Shown: positions 53,039 to 62,484, counted from the first letter of the stretch. The stretch is DNA of 64,000 bases from Candidatus Sphingomonas phytovorans (GCA_029202385.1 CP119314.1:1986501-2050500), one strand, 5' to 3'. Notes: generated by a model from the letters alone, not told the origin. Program-made: numbers and translations.

Positions 53039-54220
53039 ATGTTTGCCGAATTACCCGACGCGCCGATCGATCCGATCCTGGGCATGGCTCAGGCCTTTGC
53101 CAGTGACCCGAGCCCCGACAAGGTCGATCTGGGCATCGGCATCTACAAGGACGAGAATGGCGAGGTGATCGTCCTGCCGACCGTCAAGGCGGCGGAAAGC
53201 TGGCTGATCGAGAATCAGGCGACCAAGCGCTACCTTTCCTCCGCCGGGAACCCCGAATATAATGACCGGACACGCGGGCTGCTGTTCCGTGAAGGCTCCG
53301 ACGCGCATTCGCGCGCTCGCTCGATCCAGACGGTGGGGGGCACCGGCGCGTTGCGCGTCGCGGCTGACTTCATCCGCAAGTTCGGCACCGGCCAGCGCAT
53401 CTTCCTGCCCGATCCCACCTGGGCGAACCATCCGGCGATCTTCGGCGTCGTCGGGTTCGAGATCGTCAATTACCCCTACTACGACATCCCGACCGGCACG
53501 TTGCGCTTCGACGCGATGATGAGCGCGCTGGCCGATCTGCGCCCCGGCGACACGGTGCTGCTCCACGGCTGCTGCCACAATCCGTCCGGCGCGGACCCGA
53601 GCGCCGCGCAATGGGCCGAGATCGCCGACCTTATCGCCCGATCGGGTGCGACGCCGCTGGTTGATCTTGCCTATCTCGGCTTCGCGGAAGGGCTTGAGGA
53701 AGACCGTCAGGGCCTTGCGATCCTCGCCGAACGGCTGCCCGAACTGATCGTCGCCAGTTCCTGCTCCAAGAATTTCGCGCTCTATCGCGAACGCACCGGC
53801 GCGCTGACATTGGTCGGCGCCAATGCACGGCAGGCTGATACCGCGCTCGGCAACCTGCTGCCCGTCGTGCGCACCAATTATTCGATGCCGCCCGATCATG
53901 GCGCGGCGATCGTCGCTCATATCCTCGGAGACGCACCGCTGCGCGCGGCGTGGGAGGAGGAACTGTCGGCGATGCGCAACCGCATCCGCGACATGCGGGC
54001 CGAACTGGTAAGGCTGCTGTCGGGCAACAACCGGCGCGACTATTCCTTCCTCGCCAACCAGCATGGCATGTTCGCGATGCTCGGTATTTCGAGCGACGCC
54101 GTGCGCCGGCTGCGCGAGGACTGGCACGTCCACATCAGCGGCTCCAGCCGCGCCAACCTTGCGGGGCTGACGTCTGGGAACGTCAGCCATGTCGCGCAGG
54201 CGATCTCGGCGGTCAGCTGA
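53039..54220 (+). CDS. Aromatic amino-acid aminotransferase (class I)
   Basis: A 393-residue PLP enzyme of the AspC/TyrB subfamily. The PLP lysine is in ASSCSKNFALYRERTG, the substrate-end Arg is in the C-terminal SGSSRANLAG region, and the early phrase GIGIYKDENGEVIVLPTVK is that of TyrB-type enzymes. It would convert tyrosine or a related amino acid to an aryl-pyruvate. It has its own promoter with two operator copies and a GAGGG ribosome site. Within a homoprotocatechuate island it suggests tyrosine-type substrates, or transamination of a modified tyrosine. Confidence 0.87.
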   Translation: MFAELPDAPIDPILGMAQAFASDPSPDKVDLGIGIYKDENGEVIVLPTVKAAESWLIENQATKRYLSSAGNPEYNDRTRGLLFREGSDAHSRARSIQTVGGTGALRVAADFIRKFGTGQRIFLPDPTWANHPAIFGVVGFEIVNYPYYDIPTGTLRFDAMMSALADLRPGDTVLLHGCCHNPSGADPSAAQWAEIADLIARSGATPLVDLAYLGFAEGLEEDRQGLAILAERLPELIVASSCSKNFALYRERTGALTLVGANARQADTALGNLLPVVRTNYSMPPDHGAAIVAHILGDAPLRAAWEEELSAMRNRIRDMRAELVRLLSGNNRRDYSFLANQHGMFAMLGISSDAVRRLREDWHVHISGSSRANLAGLTSGNVSHVAQAISAVS

Positions 54221-54231
54221 AGCGGCTCGCT

Positions 54232-54269
54232 TCTCCCCCTGTGCGGTGCATGCTATCGCGAGGGGGAGA
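54232..54269 (+). terminator. Stem-loop after the aminotransferase
   Basis: TCTCCCCCT (54232-54240) and AGGGGGAGA (54261-54269) form a perfect 9-bp stem with a 20-base loop, between the aminotransferase stop and the IclR start. No clear T run. The pairing could also mask the IclR ribosome site. Confidence 0.45.
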
Positions 54270-54292
54270 GTTGCAAACGAGATCGGGTGGGG

Positions 54293-55051
54293 ATGACAGA
54301 GAGTTTGGATCTACGGCCAGCTGCGGTCAAAAGCGTTGAAGTCACGGTCCGCATTCTCGACTGCCTGACGGATTCTTTCGGCCCGGTTCGCGTTACCGAT
54401 CTGGCCCGCGATCTCGGCATGACCAAAACACGCGTGTCACGGCATTTGCAGACGCTCACCCTGTTGGGACTGGTCGACAAGACACCCCATGGCGGCGGCT
54501 ATGTCTTCGGGCGCAAGCTGCTCAAATTCGGTCGCGCGGCAATCTATCGCAGCAATATCGTGGAACTCGCACGCCCGTTCCTGCGCGTGTTGCGCGACCG
54601 CACCGGACACACCGCCGTGCAGACGCTGCCGGCACGCTCCGGCGCCATGGTGGTGACGGCGGTGCCGAACGAGTTCGAACCGGGCGTCGTCATCCAGCCT
54701 GGTACGCTCCTCGAACTGCCGAAATCCCCGGCGGCACGATTGACCGCCTATTTCGAACGGCAGCCGGTCGATTCCGAGCGGGTACGCGTCAATCTCGCCC
54801 GCTTCGGCGTCGATTTCGAGGCTGACGCACGCGGCAACGGTCTTGGCGGAATCGCTGCCCCTATTTTCGACAGCGACGGTGGAATAGCCGCGACCATAGG
54901 GCTGGTGCTCTCATCGGCGCTGGTCGATCCCGAGCCCGGCGCCGATCTGATCCGCCACGTCTACGAGGTAAGCGCCCTGATCCAGAGGGAATATGCGGAA
55001 GGCGCCATTTCGCCCCTAATGCCCATGGTGGAGGGTACGCGATCGAAATGA
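54293..55051 (+). CDS. IclR-family transcriptional regulator
   Basis: A 252-residue regulator. Winged helix VRVTDLARDLGMTKTRVSRH then LQTLTLLGLVDK; the effector domain has LLELPKSPAARLTAYF and GNGLGGIAAPIFDSDGG. The start may be ATG 54293 or GTG 54287. It lies directly after the aminotransferase gene, and as a neighbour it is the best candidate for binding the GTATCG-N5-CGATAC operators. It converges on a TonB receptor gene. Confidence 0.84.
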   Translation: MTESLDLRPAAVKSVEVTVRILDCLTDSFGPVRVTDLARDLGMTKTRVSRHLQTLTLLGLVDKTPHGGGYVFGRKLLKFGRAAIYRSNIVELARPFLRVLRDRTGHTAVQTLPARSGAMVVTAVPNEFEPGVVIQPGTLLELPKSPAARLTAYFERQPVDSERVRVNLARFGVDFEADARGNGLGGIAAPIFDSDGGIAATIGLVLSSALVDPEPGADLIRHVYEVSALIQREYAEGAISPLMPMVEGTRSK

Positions 55052-55123
55052 TCGCGCGGATGGGCATCTCGTTGATTCGGTACATCGCGACCGGGGCGGC
55101 TGACCCGCCTCGTTGATTGCGGC

Positions 55124-57403
55124 TTAGAACGACATCGTCACACGGGCATAATATTCGCGGCCATTGGTGCCGAGCCCTCCGACTTCCGGATATTGCAGAC
55201 TGCCGCCCTGGCTGAGCGCCCGATCGATGATCTTGTCGGGATAGGCATTGCCGAGATTCAGCACGCCAAATGTCATGGCAAAGCCTGGCGCCACCCGGAA
55301 CGTGCCGCTGAGATCAAGCGTGGTGACGGGCGCGAAGACCTGCTCGGCAACCAGTGAGACCGCCTTGAAGCTGCCGAAGCGCACGACATCCGCGTTGAGC
55401 GTGAAGGCACCCAGCGCCACGCTGCCAGATGCCGTGATCTTGTCCTGGGGCTGCGCCGTCGTCAGAAGATCGAGCGCCATCGTGCCCATTAACGGCAACG
55501 CCGGCACAGTCGCATTCGTCGCCAGTTTGTCGACATGGGTCCTGGCCTTGCCATAGCCGACGCCGAGATCGAGCTTCGCATCGCCGACGCGCCCGCCCCA
55601 CCGGCCCACGATCTCGAAGCCGTTGGTGGTGGTATCGAGTGCATTGGTGAAGAAGCGCACCTGGCTGGCGTTGGTTATGTTGGCGGCCTTCAGCACCGCG
55701 GTGACGGCAGCACCACTCAACGTGTCGCTGAGCGCGATGCGGTCGGCAATCTCGATATGGAAGGCATCCGCCGTGAGCGTGAAACCGCCACCCGGTGTCA
55801 GCACCACGCCGCCACTGAGATTGCGCGACCTCTCGCGGCGCAGCGGCTGAGCGCCGAGCGCCCGGGCGACCGGATCACCAACGGCAAAGGTGCCGATGTT
55901 GACGAGCACGCCGCCGCTGGACTGGCTGGAAACGGTGCTGAATCCCGTCTGCTGGAGCGAGGGCGCGCGAAAGCCGGTCGAGGCGGTCGCGCGCAAGGCG
56001 ACGAACGACGCCGGTTTCAGGAAAGCGCTCACCTTGCCGGTCACCGCGCTGCCGAAATCGCTGTAGTGTTCGTAGCGGACCGCGCCGCCCAGCGTCAGAA
56101 TCGATACCGGCTTCATCTCGGCATCGACGAACGCGCTGACCGCATTGCGGCCGAGATGCACCGGACTCGGCGGATTGTAGCCCGGAAACCCCTGCGCGCC
56201 CGCACCGGTGAAGGATGCCGCCTCGCCCGAGCGGATGTCATAATGTTCGTGGCGATGCTCGACGCCGACGGCGATGTTGCCACCGGCCAGCAAGGCGAGC
56301 TTCGTGCTGACCGTAAAATTGGCGACGTTCTGGAAATAGCTGGAACCGCCTGCGTCGAAGCGTGTCGGGCTGGTTGCCCCGAGCGAGGTGTTGGCGGTGT
56401 CCTTCGCGACAAACTGCGCATCGTTATAGCCGACCGTGTCGCTCAGATCCCAGGTGAACCCGCCTGCCCTGCCCCGAATGCCGACGGTGCCACCGGCATC
56501 GTCCTGGTTGAGCACGATGTGCGGCACGAACCCATTTGGATAGAGCACCGAGATACCGGGCGCGCGGAACTGCGCGGGGCTGGTCGAGCCACGATGTGAG
56601 TAGATCGCATCGGCATAAAGCTCCGCACCGCCAAGATCGTAGCGGCCGTTGAATGCGGTGCTGATATCCAGCGAGTCGGGGTCGCCCTGCTCACCGGTGA
56701 TCCGCCCATAGCGGCTGTCGATCGCGACTCGGTTGGTGGGGGCATGCGAACGCACCTCTGCGGTGAGGTTGAGACTGCCACGCTCGCCAAGCCGCAGCCC
56801 CGTATTGACCGTGCCGACATGGAACGCACCATCGCCCGCGCTGGACAGGCCCGACTGGACCGAGACCATCCCGCCATGATCCCCCGATTTCAGCACGATG
56901 TTGATGACCCCGGCGATCGCGTCCGAGCCATATTGCGCCGCGGCCCCGTCGCGCAGCACTTCGATCCGCTCGATCGCGGCGACCGGGATGGTGCCGAGAT
57001 CGACCGGGACCGAGCCGCGACCGATCACGTTGTTGAAATTGACCACTGACGAACTGTGCCAGCGCTTGCCGTTGACGAGCACCAGCACCTCGTCGGGCGA
57101 CAGGCCGCGCAGCGACGCCGCACGGGTATTGGCGGCGGACGGGCCGGTGGCGCTGCGCGGATAGTTGAACGACGGCGCGATGAACTGAAGCGCGCGCGGC
57201 AGATCGGTCAGTCCGCGCCGGGTGAGATCCGCGCCGCTATAGACGTCGACCGGCGCGGGCGAAGTTTCGGGTGAGCGGCCGCTGGCACGGGTTCCGACGA
57301 TGACGATGTCATCGGGCGTGCCGGTGCCGTCGCTGGTCTGCTGGGCGGCGGCGGGACTGGCGGCTGCAATACCGGCGCAAATGAACATTGGCAGCGAACG
57401 CAT
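55124..57403 (-). CDS. TonB-dependent outer-membrane receptor
   Basis: A 759-residue receptor. Signal peptide ends in AAASPAAAQQ near residue 21. TonB box DIVIVGTRA, plug PVDVYSGADLTRRGLTDLPR, signature RIEVLRDGAAAQYGSDAIAG, barrel ending REYYARVTMSF. This is the long-plug type (RDGAAAQYGSDAIAG) often linked with iron or vitamin-like ligands. A 15-bp LysR-type site lies in its promoter (57484-57498). AAGGGG precedes the ATG at 57403. Confidence 0.92.
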   Translation of the reverse strand: MRSLPMFICAGIAAASPAAAQQTSDGTGTPDDIVIVGTRASGRSPETSPAPVDVYSGADLTRRGLTDLPRALQFIAPSFNYPRSATGPSAANTRAASLRGLSPDEVLVLVNGKRWHSSSVVNFNNVIGRGSVPVDLGTIPVAAIERIEVLRDGAAAQYGSDAIAGVINIVLKSGDHGGMVSVQSGLSSAGDGAFHVGTVNTGLRLGERGSLNLTAEVRSHAPTNRVAIDSRYGRITGEQGDPDSLDISTAFNGRYDLGGAELYADAIYSHRGSTSPAQFRAPGISVLYPNGFVPHIVLNQDDAGGTVGIRGRAGGFTWDLSDTVGYNDAQFVAKDTANTSLGATSPTRFDAGGSSYFQNVANFTVSTKLALLAGGNIAVGVEHRHEHYDIRSGEAASFTGAGAQGFPGYNPPSPVHLGRNAVSAFVDAEMKPVSILTLGGAVRYEHYSDFGSAVTGKVSAFLKPASFVALRATASTGFRAPSLQQTGFSTVSSQSSGGVLVNIGTFAVGDPVARALGAQPLRRERSRNLSGGVVLTPGGGFTLTADAFHIEIADRIALSDTLSGAAVTAVLKAANITNASQVRFFTNALDTTTNGFEIVGRWGGRVGDAKLDLGVGYGKARTHVDKLATNATVPALPLMGTMALDLLTTAQPQDKITASGSVALGAFTLNADVVRFGSFKAVSLVAEQVFAPVTTLDLSGTFRVAPGFAMTFGVLNLGNAYPDKIIDRALSQGGSLQYPEVGGLGTNGREYYARVTMSF

Positions 57404-57483
57404 CGATCAACCCCTTCAAAACTTGTGGGGCGGGCCATAGCGAGAGCGCGGCGCGACGAATAACGCACAGCTTCGCAGCCATG

Positions 57484-57498
57484 TTGTGCGTTACGCAA
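57484..57498. promoter_or_regulatory. LysR-type operator before the TonB receptor
   Basis: TTGTGCGTTACGCAA, with the arms TTG-N9-CAA, shares the pattern TTGYRCGYYACGCAA with the site at 59682-59696 in the divergent LysR promoter. It overlaps the end of the MFS gene. Confidence 0.5.
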
Positions 57499-58789
57499 CG
57501 CCCGCTGCGAGCGCCCGGCGAAGCGGCCGCATCGCCGCCAGCGCGCACAGCATCGAGACCAAGAGCGCGATCGGCAGCGTGATCGCCAGCGCCAGGCCGA
57601 GCCGCGCCTCGTCGCGCAGGACCGTATCGGTGACGAAGGCGACCAGCGTCGGCCCGAGGCCGAGCCCGATGAGATTGACGACCAGCACCGCGACCGCATG
57701 TTGCATGCCCCGCAGACGCGGCGGGGTGAGCAACTGGAGCGTCGCCGGCCCCGATCCGATCACCACCGTCAGGAAATAGACGGCAGGCACCAGCAGCGCG
57801 AGGCTCCAGCCCGCGCTCGGCATCAGCGGCGCGGCGAACACGAAAGGAACGGCCAGCGCCCCCGCTCCCGCCATCACACGCAGACGCCCGTCCTCGCGGC
57901 CAGCGCGGACCAGCCAGTCGCCGATGAGCCCTGCACTGAACGTGCCCGCCGAGCCCGCCAGCATCGTCACCAGCCCGAGCCGTCCGCCGATCTCGGCCGC
58001 CGTCATGCCGAAGCTGCGGTGGAAGAAGGTCGGTGCCCAGGCCGAAAGGCCGTAGGTCGCGATCGCGGCGGTCGCCACCGCGAGATTGACGAGCGCGACC
58101 GGCGCGGCACGCGCCTTGAACCAGCGCAGCACCTCGGCAAGCGGCGGGGCGGATGCGGTATCGCCGCTCCGCGCGGGCTCCCTGAGCAGCCCCACTAAGA
58201 GTGCGATGACGAGGCCGGGCAACCCCAACAGCAGGAAGACCATCTGCCATCCCCGCACCGCGCCCAGCAACGGCAGCACCGCGCTGTCCGGCAGATGCCG
58301 GATCGCCAACGCCCCAAGCACCAGCGCCAGCCCCGAGCCGAGATGCGGCCCGAGGCTGTAAAAACCGATGGCGATCCCCTGTCGGCGCGGCGGGAAATAA
58401 TCGCCGATCAGCGAATAGGCGGAGGGCGTCATCGCCGCTTCGCCGATGCCGACGCCCATGCGCGCTAGTAGCAACTGAAAATAGCCGCCCGCCAGCCCGC
58501 ACCCGGCGGTGGCGAGGCTCCAAACCGCCACCGCCCCGCCCAGGATGCGCGTCCGTACGCCGAGATCGACCAGTCGCCCGACCGGCAGGCCACTGATCGA
58601 CAACACCAGCGCGAAGGACAAGCCCTGCAAGAGGCTGATCTGGAGATCACTCAGGTGCAGGTCATGCTTGATTGGCTCGACCAGCAGGTTGAGCAACTGA
58701 CGATCGACGAACGCCAGCACATAGGCGAGGATCAGGACGGCCAGCGCGAACCAGCCATATTTGCCGGATCGCGTGGACGCGGTCGTCAT
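57491..58789 (-). CDS. MFS transporter, Spinster-like
   Basis: A 432-residue carrier with about 12 spans. Opening LAYVLAFVDRQLLNLLVEPI-like (VLAFVDRQLLNLLVEPIKHD) and the loop GRLVDLGVRTRILG match the other Spinster-type carriers in the window. It overlaps the metallophosphoesterase gene by four bases (ATGA). Probably moves the compound that the nearby receptor admits to the periplasm. Confidence 0.87.
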   Translation of the reverse strand: MTTASTRSGKYGWFALAVLILAYVLAFVDRQLLNLLVEPIKHDLHLSDLQISLLQGLSFALVLSISGLPVGRLVDLGVRTRILGGAVAVWSLATAGCGLAGGYFQLLLARMGVGIGEAAMTPSAYSLIGDYFPPRRQGIAIGFYSLGPHLGSGLALVLGALAIRHLPDSAVLPLLGAVRGWQMVFLLLGLPGLVIALLVGLLREPARSGDTASAPPLAEVLRWFKARAAPVALVNLAVATAAIATYGLSAWAPTFFHRSFGMTAAEIGGRLGLVTMLAGSAGTFSAGLIGDWLVRAGREDGRLRVMAGAGALAVPFVFAAPLMPSAGWSLALLVPAVYFLTVVIGSGPATLQLLTPPRLRGMQHAVAVLVVNLIGLGLGPTLVAFVTDTVLRDEARLGLALAITLPIALLVSMLCALAAMRPLRRALAAGVA

Positions 58790-59625
58790 TGTCCGTCCAG
58801 CGCGCGCAACGCCGCCGCCTGATCGGGATAAACGTGCACATGATCGATCAGATCGTGTTCGACCAGCCCGGCAGGGTGAACCAGCGTGAAATGGTGGGCA
58901 TCGGGTTGCAGTGTCAGCAGCAGCATCGCGGTTTCCTTGTCGCCGATCCGTTCCTGTGCGGCGTCGGACAGGACGAACGCTGTCGAGGGCACCCAGACAT
59001 GCTCTATCCCGTCGATATGAAGCTTGCGCGACTGATGCGTATGCCCCGATGCGACGAAGCGCAGATCGATCGCCGCCAGCCGGCGCAACAGGGCGTCGCG
59101 CGCCTCTACCGGCACGTAGCGGTGATGGCGGCTAGTGTCCGAGGGGCCGTCGCGGAACAACGGCTTGTGCAGGAACAGGCCGACCGGCCCGGTGATCGCG
59201 GGCAACAACGCGTCGAGCCACCTCTCCTGCTCAGCTTCAGCCGCGTCGCACCGCCCCAGCAATTGCGCGTTCAGGCCGATCAGCGTCCAGCCCTGAGCCT
59301 GCTCCACCCAATAGCCCCAGCCGAATACCGCCTCGTAGCGATCGAGCCGCTGCGGGCTGACCAACGTCTTGGCGGTCTCGCCCGGATTGTCGCCGATATC
59401 GTGATTGCCGGGAATCAGGCGAAGCTCGCTCGGCCACTCGCCGAGTTGGGCCGCCGCATGAACGAGTTCGTCCGGCCGCACCGCACCATCGGCGGTGATG
59501 TCGCCGAGATGAATGGTGAGATCGATCGCGTGGCCGGATACCCATTGCCGCGCGGCCCGGAGATTGGCGTCGAAGGCCGGCTCGAGAGGGGTGAGATGGG
59601 TGTCGGAGATGAGCGCGATCTGCAT
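58786..59625 (-). CDS. Calcineurin-like metallophosphoesterase
   Basis: A 279-residue metallohydrolase with all five blocks of the family: ISDTHLTPLE, HLGDITADG, IPGNHDIGD, LHKPLF and SGHTHQSRKL. It is cytoplasmic and may split a phosphodiester or phosphomonoester. The start at 59625 has AAGGA 8 bases upstream. It is the first gene of a unit with the MFS carrier, divergent from the LysR gene, so transport and phosphoester hydrolysis are linked. The substrate is unknown. Confidence 0.87.
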   Translation of the reverse strand: MQIALISDTHLTPLEPAFDANLRAARQWVSGHAIDLTIHLGDITADGAVRPDELVHAAAQLGEWPSELRLIPGNHDIGDNPGETAKTLVSPQRLDRYEAVFGWGYWVEQAQGWTLIGLNAQLLGRCDAAEAEQERWLDALLPAITGPVGLFLHKPLFRDGPSDTSRHHRYVPVEARDALLRRLAAIDLRFVASGHTHQSRKLHIDGIEHVWVPSTAFVLSDAAQERIGDKETAMLLLTLQPDAHHFTLVHPAGLVEHDLIDHVHVYPDQAAALRALDGQ

Positions 59626-59681
59626 CGCGCGTCCTTGCCGGAGCAATCACCCCCACCCAATCACAAGCGGTGCAACGGCCC

Positions 59682-59696
59682 TTGCACGCCACGCAA
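59682..59696. promoter_or_regulatory. LysR-type operator in the divergent promoter
   Basis: TTGCACGCCACGCAA (TTG-N9-CAA) lies between the metallophosphoesterase and LysR genes. The same pattern occurs at 57484-57498. Confidence 0.5.
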
Positions 59697-59762
59697 CGCC
59701 ATGAGTCCCGGAACTTGCACAAATCGGCGCTAGCGTGCCCGACTGACACCCGGAGACCCCTC

Positions 59763-60701
59763 ATGCGCCGCCAAGCCCCGCCGCTCGATGCCACCGAGGC
59801 GTTTCTCGCTGCGGCGCGCGCACCATCGTTTCGTGCCGCGGCGGACCAGATTGCGCTCAGCCCCTCGGCCTTTTCGCGGCGTATCCAATTGCTGGAGAAT
59901 TTCGTCGGCAGCGCGCTATTCGATCGCTCCGGCCCAGCCGTGCAGCTCACCGAGGCGGGCGCGCGCTATTTCGCGGAAGTAGCCCCGGCGATGGATGCGA
60001 TCCGCCGCGCGACCGCGGGCCTGCGCGAACAGACGACGAGCCGGGTGCTCCGCATCATCACGTCGCATTCGCTGGCGGTCGGCTGGTTGATCCCGCGCAT
60101 GCCGGCCTTGCAGGAGGAGCACGATATCGAGCTCGATCTGTCGATCAGCCGCGATCCGCAGGCGCTGACTTCGGGCAGCGCCGACGTCGCGATCTGGGGC
60201 GGGCGCGCCGCCGAATGCGGCTTCGCGCGCGACCGGCTGGTCGACCTGAGCGCCGTCCTCGTTTCCGGCGCGCGAATGGCAAATGGACGCGAGCCACCGC
60301 GCTCGATCGCCGAATTGAAGGGACACCGGCTGCTTGCCGCAAAGACGCCCGAACATAGCTGGCACCGTTGGTTCGATACGATGGGGCTCGATGCCGGATG
60401 CGCCGATTCAGTGATGTCGTTCGATACTGTCCATCTGGTCTATGAGGCGGCGGCGAGCGGCCTTGGCATGGCGCTCGCCATCCCGCTGCTGTCGGACCGC
60501 TTCATCAAGGAGCAACGGTTGGTGCCGCTGCCCGGTCCGGCGATCCCGCTCGATCTCGATTACAGCATCTATTATGCAACGCCCGACGTGGCGCGCCGTC
60601 CGCTGGTCCGCAGCTTCGTACGCTGGCTCGAACGGGAGGTTTCGGGGTCGCTGGCCGAATTCCGCGCGTGGAGCGCGCCGCTTGCACGCCACGCCGCATG
60701 A
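59763..60701 (+). CDS. LysR-family regulator, GcvA-like
   Basis: A 312-residue regulator. The N-terminal helix-turn-helix is FRAAADQIALSPSAFSRRIQ and LLENFVGSALFDR. The C-terminal ligand domain includes VLRIITSHSLAVGWLIPRM. The start ATG at 59763 is where the family begins (QAPPLDATEAFLAAA). It is divergent from the phosphoesterase-MFS operon, which it probably controls together with the receptor gene. Confidence 0.88.
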   Translation: MRRQAPPLDATEAFLAAARAPSFRAAADQIALSPSAFSRRIQLLENFVGSALFDRSGPAVQLTEAGARYFAEVAPAMDAIRRATAGLREQTTSRVLRIITSHSLAVGWLIPRMPALQEEHDIELDLSISRDPQALTSGSADVAIWGGRAAECGFARDRLVDLSAVLVSGARMANGREPPRSIAELKGHRLLAAKTPEHSWHRWFDTMGLDAGCADSVMSFDTVHLVYEAAASGLGMALAIPLLSDRFIKEQRLVPLPGPAIPLDLDYSIYYATPDVARRPLVRSFVRWLEREVSGSLAEFRAWSAPLARHAA

Positions 60702-60945
60702 TCTTACACGGTGGCGACACCCGGCATAGGATCGCCGAGATGCTGGTGCGCCCAGCCCGAAGAGCGCCTGCTGCTGGGACCTGACGTCCACCACCACCAT
60801 ATTTTATGACCGGCTCTGGTAGGACTGCCGTCCGGCAGTTTTCAGACGCGGCGGGATCTAGGCTCGGGACCTACTCAATTGCTTGTCGGATCGGAGGCAG
60901 TTTGATTCAATTGCGGCGTGAAGAGACGCCGTCGCGAGTGATCTG
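60702..60945. other. Gene-poor stretch with no identifiable gene
   Basis: About 240 bases between the LysR gene and the transposase remnant. No frame has a convincing start, ribosome site or family motif. Probably decayed sequence next to the insertion remnant. Confidence 0.4.
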
Positions 60946-61122
60946 ATCTGGCCCTCGGAAGCGCAGATGCAGTGGATAGAGCCGCCTTGCCCGTTGTCGC
61001 ACTATGTGCCGCGTGTCGACGATCAGCGGATCATCAGTGGGATTAGGACCAGTCTGCAGTGGCGCGATGCACCCGCTAACTATGGTCCGCGCAAGACGAT
61101 CTGCTCCACAGCTTCGGCGTAG
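60946..61122 (+). pseudogene. IS5-family transposase N-terminal remnant
   Basis: A frame of 58 codons ending in a TAG carries the opening of IS5-type transposases: WPSEAQMQWIEPPCPLSH, then VPRVDDQRIISGI, LQWRDAPANYGPRKTI. Complete enzymes have about 250-330 residues; here everything after this block is missing. There is no good start codon and no inverted repeats that I could identify. It lies 190 bases before the tRNA-Ser gene. Confidence 0.65.
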
Positions 61123-61312
61123 GTGCACACGTCGATTCTTCCCGAAAAGTACGATGTTTTTCGACCAGAAGTACCACACTCGAGTACCGGATTCGCCGAA
61201 ACAGGCTGGGGCGGGCACGAACGGTCGCGGCCGAACTGATCGGCTAAGATTCGGTTTTCAGAGGGAAAACTCGATATCCGCGGCTCGGAACGGGCCCCTG
61301 TGGAGGGCCCCA

Positions 61313-61402
<90 letters not shown>

Positions 61403-61551
61403 GCAGAGGTATTTGCAAGCAACCCCCTGCCCGTGAAAGCGAGGGTGCCGGTCGAAGAGCGCGCGCCTCTAACGCAAAGCTAAACATCGCACAAGCACCG
61501 GTTCGCGGCCTATCTGCTTGTGCGGCGCAAAAGAGTCCTTAGATTGACGTC

Positions 61552-61932
61552 ATGCCTCGTGCCCATATCCCTGCTCACCCCTTCGATGCGACGATTCCCC
61601 TGCCGCCGGTCTCCCATGCGCGCTTCGCGATTGGTGACGTGGTGCGCCACCGCATGTTCGATTTCCGCGGCGTCATTTTCGACGTCGACCCGATCTTCGC
61701 CAACAGCGCGGAGTGGTATGAGGCGATCCCGGAGAATATCCGCCCGCGCAAGGACCAGCCCTTCTACCACCTGCTCGCCGAGAATATGGAATCGAGCTAC
61801 GTCGCCTATGTCAGCCAGCAGAACCTGATCGCCGACGATACCGACGAACCGATCGATCACCCGGCGATCTCCGATCTGTTCACCGATTTCGCCGACGGGC
61901 GGTATCAGTTGCGACGCGAGCACAAGCACTGA
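61552..61932 (+). CDS. hspQ: Heat shock protein HspQ
   Basis: A 126-residue protein of the HspQ/YccV family. Conserved run FAIGDVVRHRMFDFRGVIFD and the later PRKDQPFYHLLAENMESSYV and YVSQQNLI identify it. HspQ modulates Lon protease specificity and binds hemimethylated DNA in other bacteria. The N-terminal 20 residues are variable. The ATG at 61552 lacks a good ribosome site, but other starts would cut the conserved part. Confidence 0.92.
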   Translation: MPRAHIPAHPFDATIPLPPVSHARFAIGDVVRHRMFDFRGVIFDVDPIFANSAEWYEAIPENIRPRKDQPFYHLLAENMESSYVAYVSQQNLIADDTDEPIDHPAISDLFTDFADGRYQLRREHKH

Positions 61933-62063
61933 GCCTGTGCCGGACCGCGGCCGGTCGGTCGGCAGGCGGCGTACACGAAACCTGATCTCGCGACAGTCTC
62001 CCGGAAGGCTGCCTTGGATGAGTCCCTTCCGCCTCGAAGGGCAGAGCATCACTTACCCAGGCT

Positions 62064-62317
62064 GACGGCATCACGACGATCCCGTTCGTGCGCGACGTCC
62101 CGGCAGCGACGGCCTGATACGGCGAAGAGCTTGGGTTCGAGGTTGATTTCTCCAGGGCAATCCGGCCTCTTATGGCTACGTGTCGCGCGATGGCCGATGC
62201 CCGTACCCGCGATTCGTGGAAGGACCGAATTTCGCCGAGCTAACGACAGACTACAAAGGCGTTGACGTTGCACAAAAGCTCGTCAAGCCCACGCCCACTA
62301 TCCTGGCGGGAATGTGA
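62064..62317 (+). pseudogene. Decayed glyoxalase/VOC-family gene
   Basis: Two frames together spell a short VOC-superfamily protein: ITTIPFVRDVPAATA, a TGA at 62115-62117, YGEELGFEVDFS, then a shift of frame to NPASYGYVSRDGR and PRFVEGPNFAELTTD, ending in a TGA at 62315-62317. Intact members of this group have the same phrases in one frame of about 120 residues. An internal stop and a frameshift both break it. Confidence 0.65.
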
Positions 62318-62455
62318 TCTCCTTCGTCCAGTATCGCACGCTCGCAATCGCCCAATCGCCCCCGCAATGACACCGCGAGCGCGGACGCCACGGCCGAAAG
62401 CGCCGAATACTGGCCTGGTTCGGCTCCTTCCGTCACCGGGAAGGGCAATTCGGCG

Positions 62456-62484
62456 TTGACAGAATCGCCTGTCTCCCTTAGCTG
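62456..62484 (+). promoter_or_regulatory. Putative sigma-70 promoter of rplU
   Basis: TTGACA (62456-62461), 17 bases, then TAGCTG (62479-62484), about 60 bases before the rplU start. The -35 box is perfect, the -10 weak, as is common in alphaproteobacteria. Confidence 0.45.

Noticed and set aside
26882..54220. HpaB/HpaC 4-hydroxyphenylacetate 3-monooxygenase
   Set aside because: Looked for because of the Hpa core; no protein in the window has the HpaB or flavin-reductase HpaC pattern.
59682..60701. A second match to the LysR site at the end of the LysR gene (near 60688)
   Set aside because: It matches only the first 13 bases, lies inside coding sequence at the 3' end and lacks the closing CAA arm.
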